Shown piece after piece: positions 40,187 through 50,769 of a stretch of 64,000 nucleotides of DNA. The position numbers and the translations under genes are program-made. Below the pieces are notes generated by a model. The model saw nothing but the letters and a program-made list of their open reading frames with translations, ran no database searches and was not told the DNA's origin. The number at the start of each line of letters is the position of its first letter. The stretch's first letter is position 1. The stretch comes from Glandiceps talaboti (taxonomy: Eukaryota; Hemichordata; Enteropneusta; Spengelidae): assembly GCF_964340395.1 (NCBI RefSeq), contig NC_135550.1, forward strand, positions 5,975,101 to 6,039,100, in the 5' to 3' direction.

Positions 40187-40837
40187 GGGAACTTTCAATA
40201 TTTATAAGGTGGAGGGCCGGAGGAATCGGGAGTGTGGGTCACATTTTACAAACCCGTTCTTGTGGGAGGGTCGTATTTTGCATCACAAGGTTTGGGGAGG
40301 GTCACACTTTACAATCCGTAGTTTTGTGATCAAATTGAAGATTAAATTATTGTCAGTTTCTTTTTGTGTGTTTTGAGATGTAAAAGTGAGATGAGCACTC
40401 AGCATTTATTGTTGCGAGTACTTTAAACACCAACATACAAAATTAAAATTACATATATTGTAAGAAAATTGTTAAATAAAACGATGCATTTTGTTGAGTG
40501 TACCATATCACCTTATCATTCACAATGTCCGTGAATGTTGTTATTTAAATGTGATGGTGGCGGTGGTGGTGGTGGTGGTCTTTTACTGTTTGTCACTTTA
40601 TATGTACAAATATTGCTTTCTAATACAGAGTCAAAATCATTTAATTTGTATGTATACATATAATGGGAATATTGATTAACTTTCAGTATATGCAATTGTC
40701 ATGGGAAGGGTCATGTTTTAGAAAATGGGACAATGGGGAGGGTCACATTTTACAAATGGAGAATGGGGGAGGGTCATGTTTTACTTAACATATCATGTGT
40801 GATTTCATACGCCCCCCTGTAAATACTGAAGGCTCCC
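40187..40837. mobile_element. Harbinger-like non-autonomous element, 651 bp
   Basis: Left end GGGAACTTTCAATATTTATA followed by AGGTGGAGGG. The reverse complement of the right end reads GGGAGCCTTCAGTATTTACA followed by GGGGGGC. Flanks are CAA and TAA, close to the 3-bp TWA target of PIF/Harbinger. The interior holds repeated GGGAGGGTCACATTTTAC motifs near both ends, like the G-rich subterminal repeats of the larger element at 48306. It has no transposase. Confidence 0.5.
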
Positions 40838-41280
40838 TAATTGAGATCCTTATTAATGCTGACCAGTCATCCCCACTGTGTACTGAGTGACACAACAGCA
40901 ACACAGTCATTCTAGTAATAAGACAAACACAGAGCAACTGAAGTGTTGGTGAAACAAGAGACCCGGCTTCCTTTAATGTCTACATTCTGAAAACATTATT
41001 ACAAATACAGTAAATGCAAAAAAATCTCCACTTTATACAAACACTTCAATTTATCATGTAAGCAAGACTAAATCAGATAATTTATATAGGAAATCAAATC
41101 TTTAACAATGCGGACTCATATATTAATACTTGTCAAATGTATTATGACGGCGTACCGCTGTCCTGACGTTATACAACAGTTGTATTTTATCTGTAAGAGT
41201 ACGTTTTCGGAGAGAATCTTCCCGAAGCACTGATGTTCATTTTCATCTACAACAAACTGAATTTAGTGTCAGGGTAGTCT

Positions 41281-41327
41281 TGCTTGCAGACGAAATAAGT
41301 CATCCCTTCCTTCTCTGTCTGCAAGCA
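41281..41327. repeat. short hairpin
   Basis: TGCTTGCAGAC (41281..41291) pairs perfectly with GTCTGCAAGCA (41317..41327) over a 25-base loop, in a locally CpG-richer stretch. Function unknown. Confidence 0.4.
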
Positions 41328-42379
41328 GGCCTAGCGAAACGCGTGCACCTTCGAAATTCTGTGAGCAGGACAAGTGACAGGATAGACTTTCAATGTTTAA
41401 TTACTTACTTACTTTAATATTAAAGTTTTTTACTACAACGCATCAATCCAAGGGCCAGTTGATGACTTAGTGTTCCCAATACTATGATTTGTTTACTGAG
41501 TTGATATCAGGCGAGATTCAGTCAATATCACTACTACAGCTACAAAATGTCGGAAATCGGCATTGATTGTACAACTATGGCAAATCAACTGTCAACCAGA
41601 TTTAAAGTGAATGCCTTCCGTAAGGGTAATATTGAGTTTTTTGTTCCTACACATAAAAATTGCTGGAATGCAACAACCTTGTTACAGTAGGCTATAAGTA
41701 CATGGTATACCCCTGAATTGGCAAAAAGGTGTGCCAAACTAAAAGAAATCTGAAACGACTATGTGATATCAATCTATGTACGTAGTGGAACAGGTGTAAT
41801 GGCTTTTGAAATGAAATTATTCAAATTTACAGGGATACACATCAACATAATGAATTTTAGCTCTATAACTGTGATTTTTGAAGTCCCAGTAAAAGTTAGT
41901 TGTCGAAAAAGTTGTTCGAATGTCCGCTACCTTTTATCAGTACAGGAAAGCTTGACTCGACTTCACTCCTCCTTCGCGATCCCCCACATACCCGCGATCA
42001 GTGTACACTAGTTTCCTCGGCAAATAATAAACACAATTTACGTCGTAACATCGCTAGTAGGCAGAAAGTTTACAAACTTTATGGTAAGCATGATACCGGT
42101 CTATACTTTGATTCTATACAACTCGTTTACGGGCAATATTATGTAACACTCGGTTCAAGAATTACGCGATGCACGCCACAATGAGGTGAATTTTCATGGC
42201 TCTCAAGTTGGTTTCTCGAAATCTAAAATTCAGATATGGACAGAAATTTATCGATATATATTTTGATATACGTACCTTTCAATACAAGCAACCCGAATAC
42301 TTTGAACGGTCTAGAACAAAGTCAATCAATGTCGGAAAATTGGGGAAAATTCCATGAAAATTCACCTCACCTCACCACC

Positions 42380-42876
42380 TCAGAATAATACCTCAAGAAA
42401 CATCTCCACCAAGTTTCAACCCATTCACCATACAGTTTCAAGATATAAGTTTTTGACCAAAATTGACATTTTAGACCTACTTTGAATATCACTGGATGGG
42501 ATCATCACGTTGTGAATACAGCTTCATCTACACATCGCCAGATGCATCCCCATTAAATTTCAGTCCAATCTGCTCAATAGTTTTGGAATTATATATTTTT
42601 GACCAAAAAGACACATTTTTATACCTAATTTGCATATCACTGAACAATTCTTAATCTAAAAACTTCTAAGAACGTTCCAATCAAATATCAGATCGATCTG
42701 CTGAACAGTTTCAGAGCTTAAGATTTTTGATCAAAAATCACATTTTTTTACCCAAATCACACACCGGTACCAAGATCACTTTCATTTGAACAATTTCCCA
42801 ACTAGACACCCAGGATAATATACCCACCAAATATCATGGCAATCGGTCCAGTGGTTTTTGGCTTTAAACTGTTTAC

Positions 42877-42951
<75 letters not shown>

Positions 42952-42972
42952 GCCACTTTGCAATGCATATAG
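42380..42972. mobile_element. dispersed repeat family C, copy 2 (with ACAG microsatellite)
   Basis: Second copy of the family at 20381..20963. It has an extra internal block containing AACGTTCCAATCAAATATCA. The microsatellite is a pure (ACAG)n at 42878..42951, about 18 units. The same microsatellite position and the same terminal CACTTTGCAATG in both copies suggest that the repeat travels with the element. It lies 100 bp downstream of the L3HYPDH stop. Confidence 0.65.
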
Positions 42973-43078
42973 CACTACTGAACCTTACCAGTTCAATTGT
43001 GCTAAAAAAAGGACCTAAACATTCTACAAAGAGACACAAGACAAACTGAATCCTGAAAGACACTTATTTAAACAATAT

Positions 43079-43342
43079 TTATTTGAGTAGCAATCCATGT
43101 TTCAATGTATCTTCCTTTTCCATAGTAAAAGTGGCAGTGCCAGTGTAGAATCCATGGCCTGATACTTCTACAACTACGGCGTCAAACTTTCCACATTTTA
43201 TCTTGCTGACGGCCTTTCCAGTGAATATTGACCCTGTTGTACCACTTTTAAATACTCTTCTTTGATTTAGTTGAATGTGACCTTTATGATGTTGCAATGC
43301 AATTCTGCCAGTGACCCCTGAACCTGTCGGACTTCTGGCAAG
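43079..43342 (-). CDS. L3HYPDH: L3HYPDH terminal exon
   Basis: 264 nt including the stop, acceptor TTTCCACAG/CTTGCC. It begins LARSPTGSGVTGRIALQ, holding the Thr that replaces the racemase Cys, and ends KHGLLLK. Length and end match the vertebrate enzyme. An AATAAA-like AAATAAATA overlaps the stop codon. Confidence 0.9.
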   Translation of the reverse strand, partial: LARSPTGSGVTGRIALQHHKGHIQLNQRRVFKSGTTGSIFTGKAVSKIKCGKFDAVVVEVSGHGFYTGTATFTMEKEDTLKHGLLLK

Positions 43343-44405
43343 CTGTGGAAAGTGATAAAAACAAAAGCATTTTTGCATGCTGACAACAGAGGGTGCTCAT
43401 TCATATACACATATATCAGACATGTTAAACTGAGCCAATTAGCTTACAAACCTTTATTGTTGTTGAATAATCGTGACAGTGTCGTCTCATCCAACACATG
43501 GGAGTTCAATATTTCACTTTAATGGAGGATCAGACCGAATGTTGCTGCAAATCATTAGTGGATATCAGATCTACCTGCAGTGTCTGGTGACATTAGTAGC
43601 CTCCCCATGTGATGTCAATCAATGAGGAGGGAGGAGCTATTTGTCATTGTCAGTTAGCCAAGTGCCATAAGAAACATGACCCACTTGATTCAGTCATGAT
43701 CACGATTCATCACATGACATTGCATTGATCTGCAATATGTAAGTGGCTGAAGCCATTGCTACATTTTCAGTCTGATTACAATTGTCATTTTCAATACTCC
43801 TCTTTACAACAAAAATGTGGTTTAAAAGTTACATGTGACTTTTCTGACTTTTAAAATTGTTTAATGACAGACCTATACAATTTCCCTTTGGGATCAATAA
43901 AGTAGTTCATATTCATATTCATATTCATATTCATATTTGAATTCATAGTACTTTTAAACAGGTTACAAAGAAAATCAAATTATGTTTTACAGTTTTTATT
44001 TAGAAGTATTGCAAGTTTCAAAAAAACCCATAAAAGTAGTGATTACAGTCAGGTTTTTAAATACTAATAACCATGGCAACCTCAGGAATTTCAATAATAA
44101 TATTTACAATACCTGTGCATCAGCAAAGACGCAGACATTGGCTGTTGCTTCTGAACTGTATTCTTCCTTACCATCAGTTAAAATGGTGCCGTACAGAAAT
44201 GCCAAATCATCATTGTCTGGATGTTCCAGTTTGACCTGTTCTTTGACAGCGTTTGTGACAGCAGTAGCCGTTGTCTTCAGATCCTCAACTTTAGATGTAC
44301 TGACATCCAAACCAAAGATGTCTGCTGACACGAATGCATAGAATGCACCGCCATAACTGATATCAACCAAAACCTTACCATGGCCAGGAACGATGACTTC
44401 AACAT
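43079..44405 (-). CDS. L3HYPDH: trans-L-3-hydroxyproline dehydratase, C-terminal two exons
   Basis: Exons 44405..44113 and 43342..43079 join in frame and end at TAA (43081..43079). The product has VPGHGKVLVDISYGGAFYAF, then HPDNDDLAFLYGTILTDGKE, TANVCVFADAQ, RSPTGSGVTGRIAL, KSGTTGSIFTGKAV, VSGHGFYTGTATF and a terminal GLLLK. This is the C-terminal half of the proline racemase superfamily. Thr in SPTGSG replaces the second catalytic Cys of racemases, which marks the dehydratase that converts trans-3-hydroxy-L-proline to delta-1-pyrroline-2-carboxylate. The Asp that usually precedes RSPTGSG is Ala here. The N-terminal exons, with the MHTGGEP and MCGHA regions and the remaining catalytic Cys, were not found. 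They must lie at higher coordinates, beyond an intron filled with repeats, or the copy is 5'-truncated. Confidence 0.88.
43850..43937 (+). mobile_element. L2/CR1-type LINE 3' tail
   Basis: CAATTTCCCTTTGGGATCAA then TAAAGTA and a (TTCATA)n tail (about 43906..43937) is the typical terminus of L2/CR1-like elements. It sits in the intron between the two L3HYPDH exons, antisense to the gene. Confidence 0.6.
44113..44405 (-). CDS. L3HYPDH: L3HYPDH penultimate exon
   Basis: 293 nt, acceptor ATTTTAG/ATGTTG and donor GCACAG/GTATTG. It takes one base of a split Asp codon from the missing upstream exon and ends in phase 0 after FADAQ. It carries the YGGAFYAF and DLAFLYGTILTDG blocks of the family. Confidence 0.9.
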
Positions 44406-44598
44406 CTAAAATAGATTTCAAAATGAATTATAGAAAAATTCAATAAATATTATAAGGTGGTATATGAAGTGAACTTCACCTTATTACAATTGTTTATACT
44501 TATCCATCACTGATATAATATTTGTAATCATATTTATTCATAACATATATATAATTATATCACACATCTAGTCAATGAGTGTCCTATTAATATTTACG

Positions 44599-44698
44599 GT
44601 CTGGATATAGGTTTTATGGACTGAGGTTGTACGGCAGAAGGACTCGACTTTAGGAGGTAAGCAGTACTACCGAGGTCTGCAAAACCCATATCTAGACC
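44599..44698. repeat. 100-bp imperfect hairpin
   Basis: GGTCTGGATATAGGTTTTAT then GGAC pairs with GTCTGCAAAACCCATATCTA then GACC, with about 52 bp between. It lies upstream of the L3HYPDH penultimate exon. It may be the core of a small palindromic element, since GGTATATGA (44459) and TCATATACC (44711) also pair. Confidence 0.45.
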
Positions 44699-44915
44699 AT
44701 AAAGGTTTTATCATATACCCCGTGTAGTGGCACGGAAACATCATTTGAATCACATAACCAGATATATTGGCACTGAAATATTATTTTATTCACACAAAAT
44801 GTCAAATAGTGAAGTAATTAACAGAGCCAAATCAATCAGCGAACGGATATTGATGAGAGTGCCACATGCCATATTTGGGCAGTGTGCCGGGCTGTGATAC
44901 TGAACATTATTAAAT

Positions 44916-46603
44916 GTTATCGGCAGGCAATCAAGATGGTCATTACAATTAATGAAATGTTATCAGCAGGCAATCAAGATGGCCATTACAATTAATGAAA
45001 TGTTATCAGTAGGCAATCAACATGGCCATTGCAATTAATGAAATGTTATCAGCAGGCAATCAACATGGCCATTACAATTAATGAAATGTTATCAGCAGGC
45101 AATCAACATGGCCATTACAATTAATGAAATGTTATCAGCAGGCAATCAACATGGCCATTACAATTACAATTAATGAAATGTTATCAGCAGGCAATCAACA
45201 TGGCCATTACAATTAATGAAATGTTATCAGCAGGCAATCAAGATGGCCATTACAATTAATGAAATGTTATCAGCAGGCAATCAACATGGCCATTACAATT
45301 AATGAAATGTTATCAGCAGGCAATCAACACGGCCATTACAATTAATGAAATGTTATCAGCAGGCAATCAACATGGCCATTACAATTAATGAAATGTTATC
45401 AGCAGGCAATCAACATGGCCATTACAATTAATGAAATGTTATCAGCAGGCAATCAACATGGCCATTACAATTAATGAAATGTTATCAGCAGGCAATCAAC
45501 ATGGCCATTACAATTAATGAAATGTTATCAGCAGGCAATCAACATGGCCATTACAATTAATGAAATGTTATCAGCAGGCAATCAACACGGCCATTACAAT
45601 TAATGAAATGTTATCAGCAGGCAATCAACATGGCCATTACAATTAATGAAATGTTATCAGTAGGCAATCAACATGGCCATAACAATTAATGAAATGTTAT
45701 CAGCAGGCAATCAACATGGCCATTACAATTAATGAAATGTTATCAGCAGGCAATCAACATGGCCATTACAATTAATGAAATGTTATCAGCAGGCAATCAA
45801 CCATTACAATTAATGAAATGTTATCAGCAGGCAATCAACATGGCCATTACAATTAATGAAATGTTATCAGCAGGCAATCAACATGGCCATTACAATTAAT
45901 GAAATGTTATCAGCAGGCAATCAACATGGCCATTACAATTAATGAAATGTTATCAGCAGGCAATCAACACGGCCATTACAATTAATGAAATGTTATCAGC
46001 AGGCAATCAACATGGCCATTACAATTAATGAAATGTTATCAGCAGGCAATCAACATGGCCATTACAATTAATGAAATGTTATCAGCAGGCAATCAACATG
46101 GCCATTACAATTAATGAAATGTTATCAGCAGGCAATCAACATGGCCATTACAATTAATGAAATGTTATCAGCAGGCAATCAACATGGCCATTACAATTAA
46201 TGAAATGTTATCAGCAGGCAATCAACACGGCCATTACAATTAATGAAATGTTATCAGCAGGCAATCAACATGGCCATTACAATTAATGAAATGTTATCAG
46301 TAGGCAATCAACATGGCCATAACAATTAATGAAATGTTATCAGCAGGCAATCAACATGGCCATTACAATTAATGAAATGTTATCAGCAGGCAATCAACAT
46401 GGCCATTACAATTAATGAAATGTTATCAGCAGGCAATCAACCATTACAATTAATGAAATGTTATCAGCAGGCAATCAACATGGCCATTACAATTAATGAA
46501 ATGTTATCAGCAGGCAATCAACATGGCCATTACAATTAATGAAATGTTATCAGTAGGCAATCAACATGGCCATTACAATTACAATTAATGAAATGTTATC
46601 AGC
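44916..46603. repeat. 43-bp satellite array, about 39 monomers, 640-bp higher-order repeat
   Basis: Monomer TTATCAGCAGGCAATCAACA then TGGCCATTACAATTAATGAA and ATG. Diagnostic variants recur exactly 640 bp apart: a TAGGC plus CATAACAATT monomer at 45661 and 46301, a short monomer missing 9 bp at 45801 and 46441, and CACGGCC monomers at about 45326/45966 and 45583/46223. A 15-monomer block was therefore duplicated as a unit. Monomers outside the block carry more private changes (CAAGATGG). No ORF. Confidence 0.95.
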
Positions 46604-46702
46604 TAACTTTGTTATATCGTGTCTTTAACGAACATTGAAAGCACAATTATGTTTAATTACTAAAAAAGACAGTTAATACTACATAGTAAAATAGTATAAT
46701 CA

Positions 46703-48302
46703 ATGATTGTTGTTCACATAAGTTTTTTCCCATATATTTTATTGTTGTTGGTGGCTTCTGAGCCTTTAGTACAAAACATTTTATTTGTTTATCCAATTTT
46801 GGAGTTTTCCACCCATGGATCGTGCTTCAGCACAATTGGGCTTCAATTTGACACCTGGGTTACGTGGTGCTGTAGTCACACTGTACCTAACTACTATATA
46901 CTTCTCACTTGCAACACCCTCAAGAAAGATGTCAACCCAAGACTATGAAATAATGATACCATCATTGCCAAGAGGTACTACAACTCTAACAATTGTCTCA
47001 AGTTTTACCAACAACCTTGCCTGTAAAATGACCGTGAATGACATCATACTTTGCAGCTTCAACACTGGAAGGAATCCGAAAAGTGAACGCAGCTACCAAA
47101 CTTCTCAGATAGACTTTGCAACATTAACATTACTGCTAGCGGGAGACATCTCATTAAATCCTGGGCCAAATTACAAACTCCCTTGCGTTTTATGTGAAAA
47201 ACTAGCTCGAAAAAAACAACACAAAATTCAATGTGATATGTGTGACATGTGGACCCCAGAAAATGTGCGGAAATGAATATTCAAGAATACCAAAGAATAT
47301 CAACCACCTGTGAAGCTTGGATATGCCGTAAGTGCACTTTGCCAAATCTTTCAGATTCCTATATACTTTGAAGAAATAATCCCAAACTTCGCAGAAGCCG
47401 ACAACCAAAACAGTAATGATATAAAGCCTCTGCCAAAACTCTCAAAATTTAGCCTTATTATTTCTGCCTATAATAGTCTACTTTGCCACCTAGACAACCT
47501 ATGAATAGCACTGATAGACATTCCAATAGACATTATGTGCCTCTCAGAAACAAATATTAATGAAAGTATACCGGACAATGAAATCTGTATCCAAGGATAT
47601 AACCTCGTATCTCGCAAGGACCATAACTGTATGTTACGTCAAGTCATTGTTGCCAGCACGAGATGAATCGCAGCAAGTACCCAAAGATCTAGAACTTACA
47701 TGGACCGAAATAAGACCACACTCGAGGAAACCCCTTCTATAGTAGGAAGTTTATATCGCCCGCCAGGCCCAGTCAGCCCGAACTGGTACAAACAGGTGGC
47801 AGATACTGTTAACATGAGACATTTCTACTAGGTGACTTCAATTTAGATGTCACTAACAACACAACATCACAGCATCCAACTTAATTTCCAACATGGAAGA
47901 CAACGGTTTAAAATGACTAATAAACGAACCCACTAGAGTGACAGCAACCACATCATCCATCATAGATTTATTATTCTCCAACACCACATTAATCACAAGA
48001 AGTGGAGTATATTCACTCAGTATCTCTGACCACTTAATGATTTATTGCAACTACAGGACAAGGTTACCTAAACCAGCAGCCAGAATTGTCAAAGCCAGGA
48101 CCTTCAAATCTTTTGATATTCAATGTTTTAGAAATGACCTTAGAAAATGTCCATGGTTATAAACTAGTCAGAGGGAGCTCTCAATATCAACACCGCTTGG
48201 ACCGTCTTCAAACACTTTTTCACCTCGATAAGTGACATCCATGCCCCCTGGTATACATCAAGGGTCTGAGGACACACCAACCCTTGGCTTACCACGACCA
48301 CC
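46703..48302 (+). mobile_element. CR1-like LINE, 5' part with 2A-like motif and endonuclease remnants
   Basis: Frame 46785..47276 contains LLLAGDISLNPGP and then CVLC...CDMCDMW, a truncated PHD-like zinc finger as found at the N-terminus of some CR1-clade ORFs. Pieces of an APE-type endonuclease follow in several frames: IMCLSETNINESIPDNEIC, SLYRPPGP, LLGDFNLDV, then SSIIDLLFSNTTLI...SISDHL (the conserved SDH motif). AWTVFKHFFTSISDIHAPW comes next. Frameshifts and stops show a dead copy. It continues after the insertion at 48306 with the reverse transcriptase (50256 on). Confidence 0.8.
47130..47168 (+). other. 2A-like translational recoding motif in LINE
   Basis: LLLAGDISLNPGP matches the 2A pattern D-x-E-x-NPG-P except that Ser replaces the key Glu. 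APE-type non-LTR retrotransposons of sea urchin, amphioxus and molluscs are known to carry such 2A sequences near the start of their ORF. The E-to-S change predicts weak or no ribosome skipping in this copy. Confidence 0.6.
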
Positions 48303-48305
48303 TAA

Positions 48306-50252
48306 GGGACCGGTCAGTTTCTCCAGCCTGGGGGGGGGGGGCGGTGGATTCTTAAATCGGGCCGACAAAAAGTCACTGACCCCCCCCCCCCATCTGTAAA
48401 ACTAAAAACAGGCTGACCCCCCCCTATCACTTAATTCTAAAACATGATGACCCCCCCCCCCCCCATATATAATATTCGCATGACAGGTATTTTTTTATCG
48501 TGACTGATTGACTCTTGCATCTACTTTATAAGATCCCGGGTTAGCACTATCATATTTATAATTATTGACTACACAGGGTAAATATATTCGAAAAGGAGTT
48601 TAATAGCATCTTGGCAGTGAAAGGTAGGAAAGCTTGAGAAGGGAATATGTACATCTCTTATGGGGGTCCTAGGGGGTCCCCCCTAGAAGCCCAGGAGGTT
48701 TTTAACTCTGAAAAGTCAATTTTGAGTCTATTCAGACATTTTCAGAAAATAATTTCCAAGCTTTACAAGACAGCACCAACATGTAAAATGCAACAACATA
48801 AGGTTGAAATATTTTTGAAATATAGTTTGATAGGATCTTGACAGTAAGAGGTAGGTGGAAGATCTTGAGACTAGGATGTGTACACCTCATGTGGGGGGGG
48901 GGGGTCCTAGGGGGTCTCCCCCTAGAAACCCTGGAGGTTTTTAACTCTGAAAAGTCAATTTTGAGACTATTCAGACCCTTTCAGACAATAATTTCCAAGC
49001 CTTACAAGACAACACCAACATGTTAAATAGGGTTGAAATACTTTTGAAATATACTTTGATAGCATCTTGACAGTAAGAGGGGAAGAGCTTGAGACTGGGA
49101 TATGTCCACCTCATGTGGGGGGTCTGAGGGGGGTCTCCCTCTAGAAACCCTGGAGGATTTTTACTCTTAAAGCCAATATTTAGGCTATTCAGACCCTTTC
49201 AAGCAATAACTTAATCCATGCTTTACAAGACAGCAAGTATCAGAAACTATTCTTTATAACTTACACTAAGGGTTGAAATATGTTCTTAAAAAGTTTAAAT
49301 GGCATCATTATATACATGTAGTAAAGGTCAGCACATCTATAATGGTAGTATCATTGGTAGGGGAGATTTGGAGCTTAAGGCAATTTTAGACTATCTTGGC
49401 AAACGTTTCAGATCTTGAAAAGACAATATCATATCAAATTAGAATAGGGTGAAAATATTTAAGAAAAGTTTAATACCATTATGACAGTAAAAAGGTTGTT
49501 GGTGCATCTGATTGTTGGTTGAATGTATGAGTGACCTCTGGGGGTGAGGGAGTCCTTGGGGTTTTCCCCCTGGCAGATCTGGAGTTTTTTGCTTGAGATA
49601 CTAAGGCAATGTTTAGGTTATTCATAACCTTTGAGGTAATATTTCCAAGCTTCGAAAAGCTAACGTAAAACGTTTTTAAATGAGTTTCTCATATCACACG
49701 TCACTAACATTAGTATATAGGGGCATTAATATTGCATGTATAATAAAGTCACCGGTATGTTAGAGAACTTTAGGTGGTCATACCTAGTGTATAATAGTAA
49801 CTGGAATCTGATGAGATGTGGTGATTTGTAGTGTCAATAGCATGACGAGTAGAACAATTTAGATTAACTTCATTTATAAACTATCTATGAAAATAACCAT
49901 TGCGAAACCTTCAAGTTCACTTTTGCCCCAAACTGCAATATAAGCGAAGCATTGATTGTGAAGCAGCCAAGCATTTACATGACATGTTCTGTAACTACAT
50001 GTAGTGTGGTAGCTAGGTAATACCGGTACATGTATATGAATATGTATAGTTAGGTTTGAACTAATAAGACAAGGCTATATGCCATTGTAGAAAGGATTTT
50101 TTTCTTCCATCACAATCTAAAACACAATGACCCCCCCTATCCACAATTTTCAAAACAGCATGACCCCCCCTACTGCCAATTTCAAAAACAGGGTGACCCC
50201 CCCTACCAATCCACCGCCCCCCCCCCCCAGGCCGAAGAAACTGACCGGTCCC
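48306..50252. mobile_element. PIF/Harbinger-like non-autonomous transposon, 1947 bp
   Basis: Flanked by TAA on both sides (48303..48305 and 50253..50255), the TWA target duplication of PIF/Harbinger. The terminal inverted repeats of about 44 bp start GGGACCGGTCAGTTTCT, then have a G tract and GCGGTGGATT. Subterminal TGACCCCCCC motifs recur about three times at each end. Inside are three tandem blocks of about 215-225 bp (from about 48646, 48872 and 49100) with GGGGGTCCTAGGGGGT and TTTTGAG-CTATTCAGAC. No transposase gene, so it was mobilised in trans. Confidence 0.75.
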
Positions 50253-50255
50253 TAA

Positions 50256-50705
50256 AGATGAACAATGCACGAACAAGTCCAAAAATTGCTCGAAACCTTA
50301 TCTATCAAAACAGCGCATGGCACTGATGGTATGTCACCAACATTACTGAAAGAAGCTGCACCAGTGATTTAGTGGCCTAGAGCTACTATCTTTAACTAAT
50401 TCCTTCATGTCTTTAGAAATACCAGGCGAGCGGAAAAATGCTAAAGTTTGTCCTATTTACAAAGAGGGGTCAGCTTTAGACACCTCTTACTACAGACCTA
50501 TATCACTGTTATTAATTTGTCTGAAAACATTCGAAAAAATTATCCATGAACAGTTGTACAGTTCATAATCTCCTCAGTGTCAACCAATCAGGTTTCAGAT
50601 CATCTCATTCCACTGTATACGTAACAGCTCTCGCCGACGTCACAGATTATATGCTAGACAACGCCCACCAGAGTCTATACACAGGTGTTGTCTTTCTAGA
50701 TATAA
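50256..50705 (+). mobile_element. CR1-like LINE, reverse transcriptase part (continuation)
   Basis: Resumes the LINE interrupted at 48302. It shows KTAHGTDGMSPTLLKEAAP, then NAKVCPIYKEG, DTSYYRPISLL, KTFEKIIHEQL, SVNQSGFRSSHSTVYVTAL and YTGVVFLDI. These are the first RT blocks in the correct order, with several frameshifts. The copy stops at about 50705, before the catalytic YxDD block. Confidence 0.8.
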
Positions 50706-50769
50706 TTATTGTGCTTTCAGAACAGGAACGAGTACAGTTATCTCGCGATAATTTGGTGATAGGGTGATA

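Larger units (their letters stand above)
38130..43078. other. intergenic region between DZANK1 promoter and L3HYPDH 3' end
   Basis: Apart from the microsatellite (39673), the small Harbinger-like element (40187), the hairpin (41281) and dispersed repeat family C (42380), I see no exon-like sequence on either strand. Frames of 60-120 codons here show no domain, no splice-site support and no biased composition. Confidence 0.6.

Noticed and set aside
44916-46603. CRISPR-like appearance of regular repeats
   Set aside because: The repeats are contiguous 43-bp monomers without unique spacers, in a eukaryotic genome. It is a satellite.
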